DNA of 64,000 nt from contig CM037867.1 in NCBI GenBank assembly GCA_021292105.1, positions 42,224,843-42,288,842 on the forward strand, read 5' to 3'. Positions 48,024 through 56,400 of the stretch are shown piece after piece. The notes below the pieces were generated by a model. It was not told where the DNA came from and searched no databases. It saw only the letters and a program-made list of their open reading frames with translations. Position numbers and translations under genes: made by a program. Origin of the DNA: Anadara kagoshimensis (taxonomy: Eukaryota; Mollusca; Bivalvia; Arcoida; Arcidae). Each line of letters starts with the position of its first letter. The stretch's first letter is position 1.

Positions 48024-48356
48024 CTATGATTTAAAAGAAAGTGGTGCAGAATTGATAGAGTTTGCTTAATCAATCAAGCAACCTTCCCATTTCACATCGG
48101 AGATAGCTCCGACAGTTTTGTCATAGAAACCGTGGTATAAACAGTCTCAAATAGACTAGCATGGGAAGGAATTACTTGCGCATCATGGAGATGTTATTTT
48201 ATAAATACTAACGCGAAAAGCCTTCATACTGGTGTCTTGGAATGGAATTTTCAATTATTTCATTTAAGTTTGTGGTACTTATTTAATTTTGTCATGTCAG
48301 TTATATAAAACTTTATTTTTTCACATATTTAAATTTAGTTATATGTTTTGAATTAT

Positions 48357-48587
48357 TTATTTATTAGATAAAATACGAAATAAAAACAATAAATAAATAA
48401 AAATCACATTTGACCACAGATTACGATAGTCCCCTTGGCACCAAGTCACATGATTCTCATTGACCACGCCCCCTGTAGTCAGTATCACGTTGACAATAAA
48501 TAGGTTTGTTTAATAAATAAATAAATAAATCAGATAAAATAAAATAAAATAAAATCAAATCAAATCAAATCAAATCATATCAAATAA

Positions 48588-48622
<35 letters not shown>

Positions 48623-48650
48623 CAATCGATCAATCGATCAATCAATCTCT
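48357..48650 (+). repeat. Simple-sequence region (AAAT/AATC)n
   Basis: Blocks of aaataaat, aaaataaaat, aaatcaaatc and caatcaatcaat, with about 100 bp of non-repeat sequence between them. DNA from 48651 to 49197 shows nothing recognised. Confidence 0.85.
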
Positions 48651-49197
48651 ACAATCTTTACTTTGGGTAATACATTTGTAGTTATATAAATTTATAAGAA
48701 ATATTTTTCTCTATAATTTCAGTTCTGTATCATGGACGAGAAGAGATAGGCATATCATTGAGTAGTTGCACAGGACAGCCAAGTCATTGTTAATACATAT
48801 ATGGAGTTAATTAAAATATATCATTATTGACAATTTCAGAATGCATTAACGATAAAAACAAGAGTACATACTGTTTTAGGTCAAAGGGTACTGGTTTTCA
48901 TCTATCTAATGGTCACTCATTTTAACTGCTCGTTTTGATCAAACCCGACAGAACTATCTATAGCAGAGGTGGACAGTATATCCGGTACTACAACTCACTA
49001 CTATTCGAAGTGGTCGGTGCTGAGGACAAGTGACCAATTAACTGAAGCGATCGCTAGAAACAGGTGCCCGTTCGACATAAGTGACGACTATGGGATACAA
49101 GTGACCATTCTATAGATAAGTATCTCTTGTATGCAATAACGACGGTGAATAGGCGAGCTCGCTACAAAATTGAACTAGAAAATTAAAGGAAGTGCCA

Positions 49198-49680
49198 AAG
49201 TGATTGTTCAAAAGAGGTAGTCACTTTGAGGAGGTGATATTTGGGCATGTGCCTGCCTGTCTGTTTGTGATAGTAAACTCAAGACTCTGAAATAGATCTA
49301 AAAAGTAGAAGCAATTGTTCAAAAGAGTTGGTCACTTTGCGGAGGTGATATTTGGACATGTGTCTGTCTGTCTGTTTGTGATAGTTAGGACTCTAAACCG
49401 AAGCAATTGTTCAAAAGAGATGGTCACTTTGCGGAGGTGATATCTGGACATTTGTCCTCCTGTCTGTATGCGATAATAAAGACACAGAATTAGATCTAAA
49501 AAGCCGAAGTAATTGTTCGAAAGAGGTGGTAACTTTGCGGATGTAATATCTGGTCATTTGTCCGCCTGTCTGTATGCGATAGTTAGGACTCCATACCGAA
49601 GTTATTTTTCAAAAGAGGTGGTATCTTCGCGGAGGTGATTGTTGATCGCGTGTCTGTCACATTGCCCATCTGCTTGCGAC
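49198..49680 (+). repeat. Five-unit tandem repeat just upstream of the galactosyltransferase start
   Basis: Units start with attgttcaaaagaggtggtc, then actttgcggaggtgatat and ctgtctgtttgtgatag. Longer units carrying agatctaaaaagccgaag alternate with shorter ones lacking it. It ends about 65 bp before the start codon. Confidence 0.85.
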
Positions 49681-49745
49681 AGTTAATTTTTTTTGCCGAA
49701 ATAACAGACAATTCATCGGGCAGTGGACATCATAAATCGGCATAA

Positions 49746-50103
49746 ATGTACAGGAAATGCAATTTTAATATTTGTATTCCTAGAAAACTGTTTCCTTTCT
49801 TTGTTGTTATTTTAATTTTAGCAATTTTTGTTTTGCTTGATACCAACCATGTATTAAAGATATCGAACCCGAAATCAAAATATATACCAGTGATATCTGA
49901 TGAGGTGACTATACTTAAGGATTGGTTGCCAGTGGGATACAATGTCTATGACATACACCAGGATCACAGTGACAATGTAGGGGGAATAAAGACAACAGCA
50001 ACGGAAACAAGTGACACAAGAAACAAAACCATACAAATAGAAAGCAAAGACAGCAATGAAGCAAATGGTTTGCCTCCTTGTCCAGAAAAACCGCCCCGAA
50101 TAA
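49746..50103 (+). CDS. B4GALT: B4GALT-like coding exon 1
   Basis: Residues 1-119: signal anchor and Ser/Thr/Asn-rich stem (one NKT sequon), ending CPEKPPRI. Donor A|GTAAGT. Confidence 0.85.
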
Positions 50104-50403
50104 GTAAGTTATTTTTTTATTTTAAATTTAAAATTAAATAAATATCTTTTTGAAACTATAACTTCTCTTGAGAGCCAAATACCCCCACCCCAACATTTAA
50201 TGTTTACCCACGACCTTGATCTTTCCTATATGACCTTTGTTCAAGGTCATGACACACCTTTGAACAATGAAGATTGTTCATGTGGAGTTTTATGATAGCC
50301 ATCCAAAGCAGCTTTAAGCTATGGACCGGACACGATTTTACACGGACGGACATACAGACAAACGGACAAACACAGACATAGTGATTCCTATATACCCCCT
50401 CAA

Positions 50404-50438
<35 letters not shown>

Positions 50439-53400
50439 CGGGGGTGGGGGTGGGTGGGTGGGTTATAAATACTATATAAACTATAATCATGACTAGATAT
50501 GTTGATAAAATGCATTTCACAAAGACCTTAAAACAGACGCATCGTGTAAGCGCCAGCTTGACTCCCTAAAGAACCATCGCTGCCAATTTCTCTAAGGACG
50601 CTTAATAGGTATAAAGTTCTGGCAATGGAAACAAGCTCAGTAATGGCATATTAATTGAAATTAGAAAAACTGTGAGCCACAATCTTACAAAAAATACCCC
50701 CCGCTCCCAAAAATCCATCGGATCAAATTTTTAAATAGGAGGTACACATCTACATTATATCACAAAGATTGTGTGAAAGTTTCATGAAAATCCACTGAAG
50801 GGTTTAGGAGGAGTTGCGGATAAGAGATAGGTACCCTAAGGTGTAACGGAAGGACGGACACACGGACGGACATCCCTATCACTATATACCCCCCACTTTT
50901 AAAGCGGGGGTATAATAAATAGATCATAATCATGAGAAGTAGTTATATTGCTGCAAAAATGGACATTTAACAATAGAATGATTGTAGTCATGAAGTTTGT
51001 GATACAGCGGTTGTCAGAATGGAGGTACTAGTAGAATTCCTTAATATAACTGTAACTGCTCCGTGAGAGCCAAATACCCCCATCGCCCCAACATTTAATG
51101 TTTTCCCGCGACCTTGAACTTTCCGATATGATCTTGATTCAAGGTCATGACATACCTTTGGATCATGAAGATTATTCATGTGAAGTTTTATGACAGTCGT
51201 CCAAATCAATTTTGAGATATTGCCCGTGAACGATTTTACACGAACAGACAGACAGACAGACAAGGTGGTTCCTATATACAGTTTGCGGGGGGGGGTAATG
51301 AAAGCCTACCATTCAATTATATCATTTATTTGTTTACTTTTTACAATTCATAATCAAATTATTATATTCTTAATTTATTATTTTATTCTTTATTTAAAAA
51401 ACAGCTAACAAATTCATAGTGAATAAAAGTTCGCCATCTTTTAGAGATCTTGAGAAAGAATTTCCTACTTTACTACTTGGAGGCAGGTACAGACCGCCGA
51501 ATTGTATTGCCAGACACAGAGTAGCTATTATAGTCCCTTATAGAAATAGAGAGAACAACCTGAAAACGTTCCTTAAAAACCTCCATCCGTTCTTACAACA
51601 TCAGCAACTAGATTATGGCATTTTTATAATTGAACAGGTAAATACGTTCCTTAAAACCTCCACCCGTTCTTACAATATCAGCAACTAGATTATGACATTT
51701 TTATAATTGAACAGGTAAATTAGAAAATGTACTAATCTTTTTCAAATCATTTGAATTTGTTTCCAAAAAACCGGTCACAGGTTTTTAACTTTTCTTATCT
51801 TTTCAATGTTGCCGATTTTTGTAATCGTTTAAGAACTAAGAATAAACATTTTTGACAAACAAAACTAAAAATAAATGCTGTGAGTTTAAAATAATCTTGA
51901 GAATAACATTGAATTCCTGAATACCTCAACAAAATCATTAAGGTATTTTTGTCAATCTAAAAAACCTTATTCCCTAGTTAAGGAATAATTGTGAAACCCG
52001 GGCCAAGCCCCATTTAAATTGAAAAGTTAAGAAAAATCTTAGCTAAGAAATGAATGTGAAATTTTGGGCCCCGATATATATATATATATATATATATATT
52101 GTCATTCCCACATGTATGCTTCATAAGATTTTTCTGTCTCTCACATTTCTGTTGCTAGGGGCAGGGGTACATCTGTCTCACATTTCTGTTGGTTGCTAGG
52201 GACGGGGTACCTGTCACATTTCTGTTGGTTGCTAAGGGTGGATATACCTCTGTCTCACATTTCTGTTGGTTGCTAGCGGCGGGGGTACCTGCCACATTTC
52301 TGTTGGTTGCTAGGGGCGTAGGTACTTTTTTCTGTTGTTTGCTAAGGGCAGAGGTACCTCTGTCTCGCTATCGGATAAGGATTTGAAATCATCCATTCAT
52401 GATTGCATGTCATGTTGTCTGATGGTGGTAAAATTGTCATGTGCTACTTTTGAATTTTTATAAAATAATGTATTCAAAAGTGTCATGTGCTGATTTTGAA
52501 TGCAATATTATAATAAAAAAATCAAAATCAGCACATGACAGAATAATAGACTCTTGCACCGCCACCATGTGTACTGCTATGAGAGAAGAGATAGGGTTTT
52601 CTGAACTCTCGTCTATACGAGACTTGCCAAATTTGGAATTATATTTGTCAAATTCAGAAAATTCCTATTTGTCCAGAACAGCTGCCACTTCCTCTATGAC
52701 ATTATACTGGTTCCGATGAGAATACGATGTGAGATCAAGAAATCTACTATAACCAGAAAGGATTAAGATGGACGGAAATCTTTGTTTGGTAGTGGGAATT
52801 CTTCAGTGATCTCATATTGTGCTTATACTCTCCCGGAAGTTTTATAGGGCAAACCATTTCTATTTTTGTTACATAGAGTAGACTAAAACACTATGAATAG
52901 AAGTGATAATTACTAGTACTCGGGACAAAAACTGAGTTTATAACATTTATTAGAAACGTACGTTTTCACTTAATAACTGGGCCTTGCAAACCTTAGTCAA
53001 GTCGTCAAAGGTGAATTATTGGAAACTAGTACAGTAGCAGCAATAAAGTGTAATGGTCTTGGTAGAGCACTAGCCTACTGTCAGACCCTGTTACAGTTTG
53101 GTCCCTGAAAGTGGTGGACTGGCAGTTGTAATCCATATAAAATAAGAGGGGAAAATTGGGCGTTATTTCCCACATGAGACAGTGGGAAACTCAAAAATAA
53201 TAGGACAATGGGGAAGGAATGACAGCTTTCTTGGTAGCCCAGTTGGTAGAACACTCTCCTATACTACAGGCGCTCCCGGTTTCGATCTCCGGTCCGACCC
53301 GGTATTTTTCTCCTTCTTGTAGTATTAAAAACCCAGGTATGGAAATCCTTCATTGAAATGACAAAAAGACGTTTAATTGTATTGTTCGTATCCGGATCCG

Positions 53401-56400
53401 TCAACACATTTCAGAACCATTTTCTTTTATTATATTATTATTTTTAGGCTTACGGATCTACGTTTAACAGAGGCATGCTGCTAAATATTGGTTACATAGA
53501 AGCTTTGAAGTTGTACGACTATCAGTGTTTTGTTTTTCATGATATTGATAAAATCCCTATGGATCTAAGGAATATATATAGTTGTCCGACACAACCACGC
53601 CATCTTTCGATAGGAATTGATTATTATAAATTCAAGTTAGTATAAACTCATAGCTTTATGAAGATCAAAGTTGTTCTATGGATAAAGGAGTAAATGATGT
53701 TATGCTTTATTTAATAGAAATTCAATATTTAGTTCTTACAAAAATTACACTTGACAAAACAACAGTGTTTTTATTTCATGTTTTGTGTCTTTTTTCTGGT
53801 TTGGCTGTTTCTATCATTAATTTGTCTTGTCGTATCGTGAAGCATCCTTTTGCGCCATGTATCATGAAGCGTCATTTTGCGCCATGTATCGTTAAGCATC
53901 CTTTTGCGCCATGTATCATGAAGCGTCATTTTGCGCCATGTATCGTTAAGCATCCTTTTGCACCATGTATCGTGAAGCATCCTTTTGCGCAATGTATCAT
54001 AAAGCGTCATTTTGCGCCATGTATCGTTAAGCATCCTTTTGCGCCATGTATCGTGAAGCATCCTTTTGCGCCATGAATCATGAAGCGTCATTTTGCGCCA
54101 TGTATCGTTAAGCATCCTTTTGCGCCATGTATCGTGAAGTATCCTTTTGCGCCATGTATCATGAAGCGTCATTGTGCGCCATGTATCGTTAAGCATCCTT
54201 TTTCGCCATGTATCATGAAGCATCCTTTTGCGCCATGTATCGTTAAGCATCCTTTTTCGCCATGTATCGTTAAGCATCCTTTTGCCCCATGTATCGTGAA
54301 GCATCCTTTTGCGCCATGAATCATGAAGCATCCTTTTGCGCCATGTATCGTGAAGCGTCCTTTTGCGCTATGTATTGTGAAGCGTCTTTTTGCGCCAATG
54401 GTATAAACTCTGCCACTAGTTTTAATTTAGGATTAATTTATGAACAATTTTGTGCATACATGTGAAATGCGAGTGTGCTGTATGGCCTGCCTTGTACTAG
54501 CGCGCACTCAGGGCGACTTTAAGGTGCTTGCTCAACGAGTCAGTACGCCGCAGACAAGCATACCACTCCTCCAGCCCATTATATTAATATCAGGTGAACC
54601 AGAAAAGGCCAACGACAAGGACAATTCACTTTTCCACTTGTGGTCTGAGCGGGACTCGAACTCACAGCGGTGAGAAATTAAACCCTGGATTTGTATACTG
54701 ACGTCTTATCCATTAGGCCACCGCGGCTTCTACCAGAATTTTTAGGGTTTTATGCCAGTCAACTTGTACAGGTTATGTACAGACGAAGTATCGGATTGCT
54801 TCGTTGGAGATTTAGTACAAGATAAAATGAAGAGAAAATCGAAGTTTTTGATGATTATATCTTGAATTTATGTTGATGACAATATCAGGTTTCCACTCTC
54901 TGCATGGAGCAACACACCACCAGAAATATGCCGAACAAATAATGGACCCGAGACATTTTACAAACATTATACTGACCAGTTATATATTTTCTCATCCATC
55001 TTTTATATAGAAAATAGATTATTAATTAAACAACGTAACTCCACTCCTGTGCTGTGAAAAAGGCGTTGGTCTTTCGGTCTTTTCATTTCCTCTTTCATTG
55101 CGTCGTCATATTGTCCGTCTTTAAGTTAGGTTATTGCCAATCAATCAATAAATCAATCAATCAATCATACCTTTTTCAATTTAAAACAACACACTGATTG
55201 ACAGTGCTCGATCAAGAAATGAAGTTGTAATGACAAATCTGGGGCCACTTTCAAAAGTGTCGACAAAATAACAAAAAGTTAGAACTATATTTATCCAACT
55301 CGGATTAAAAGAATGGACTAGGGTTGGCTCACAGACAGTTTGTTGGACAAATTAGAATATATGGACCATTGGTTCAAGGGGCTCTTACGACCACTGCGTT
55401 AGCTCATTTGGTAGAGTGCTCGCTCCGTAAGTGGGAGGTCGTGGGTTCGATCCCCGGCCGGGTCTGACCCAAGACTTGAAAATGGGTAGTGACTGTTATT
55501 TCGGCATTACGAAATGAAAGTCACGGGTTTTTTTAGGATGGGAACTTAAAATAAACTAGGTCCCGTGTCACGGTGGGGTTCGCATGCTAAAGAACCCTGC
55601 TGTATAATGCCATCAGCGCAACGCACAGACAAAATTTCTGCACATTCGCCTATAGCTGGCGACGTCTCGATATAAGTAAAATATTCTTGACTATATGTTG
55701 TTCTTTCAGATTACCATATGCAGATAATTTCGGGGGAGTTACTGTACTTACAAAAGATCAATTTAAAAAAGTCAACGGATTTTCTAACATGTATTTTGGT
55801 TGGGGTCTTGAGGACGATGATTTTTATCGAAGGTAAGTTTTCAGGGAAAGACAATGTATTATGTTAATACTATAAACTCTCACGATCTGTTTATATAGTT
55901 ACCATGACATCCTGAATTCTATCTAGTTACTATGGTACCTCGGATGTACATACACGTGTTCTATGGTAAGCCATTTTACTATACTAGACTGGGCGGGCAC
56001 TGAATTCAATAACAAAACAGTGTCCATTGGTGTGGTTAATGTTTTGTAAGATAACCAATATCATATATATTTCTATGCGAAGCAATTCTTAAACAGCAGT
56101 GTAATTCAAATACAAACATACCAATCCATGTTCAAACCACAATCTCAAAAAGCAAAGTAAGACATTTGATCACTAGCAAATTAAATAAGAAAATTTAGTG
56201 AACTTCCAACAGGGAAGCGAGGTCGGGTGCCCCGGAAGTGAAAACAAGACAATTATATGATCATGTCTTAAAGCTTTTCTTAACACTATCATAATATTAA
56301 CTACATACGACGTAAGTGTTTACGTGCTTCAAGAGTAAGAGTTGAATTGAGTAATGGTGTTTAACGCACCAGGCAAGAATATTTCACTTTTATCGAGACC

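Noticed and set aside
52441-52719. 92-codon plus frame in B4GALT intron 2
   Set aside because: Contains a hairpin repeat, no family resemblance, and would not splice in phase.
53678-54331. Cys/His repeat peptide (APCIVKHPF units) and its antisense frame
   Set aside because: 27-bp minisatellite; frames interrupted between neighbouring units and shared with a dispersed element.
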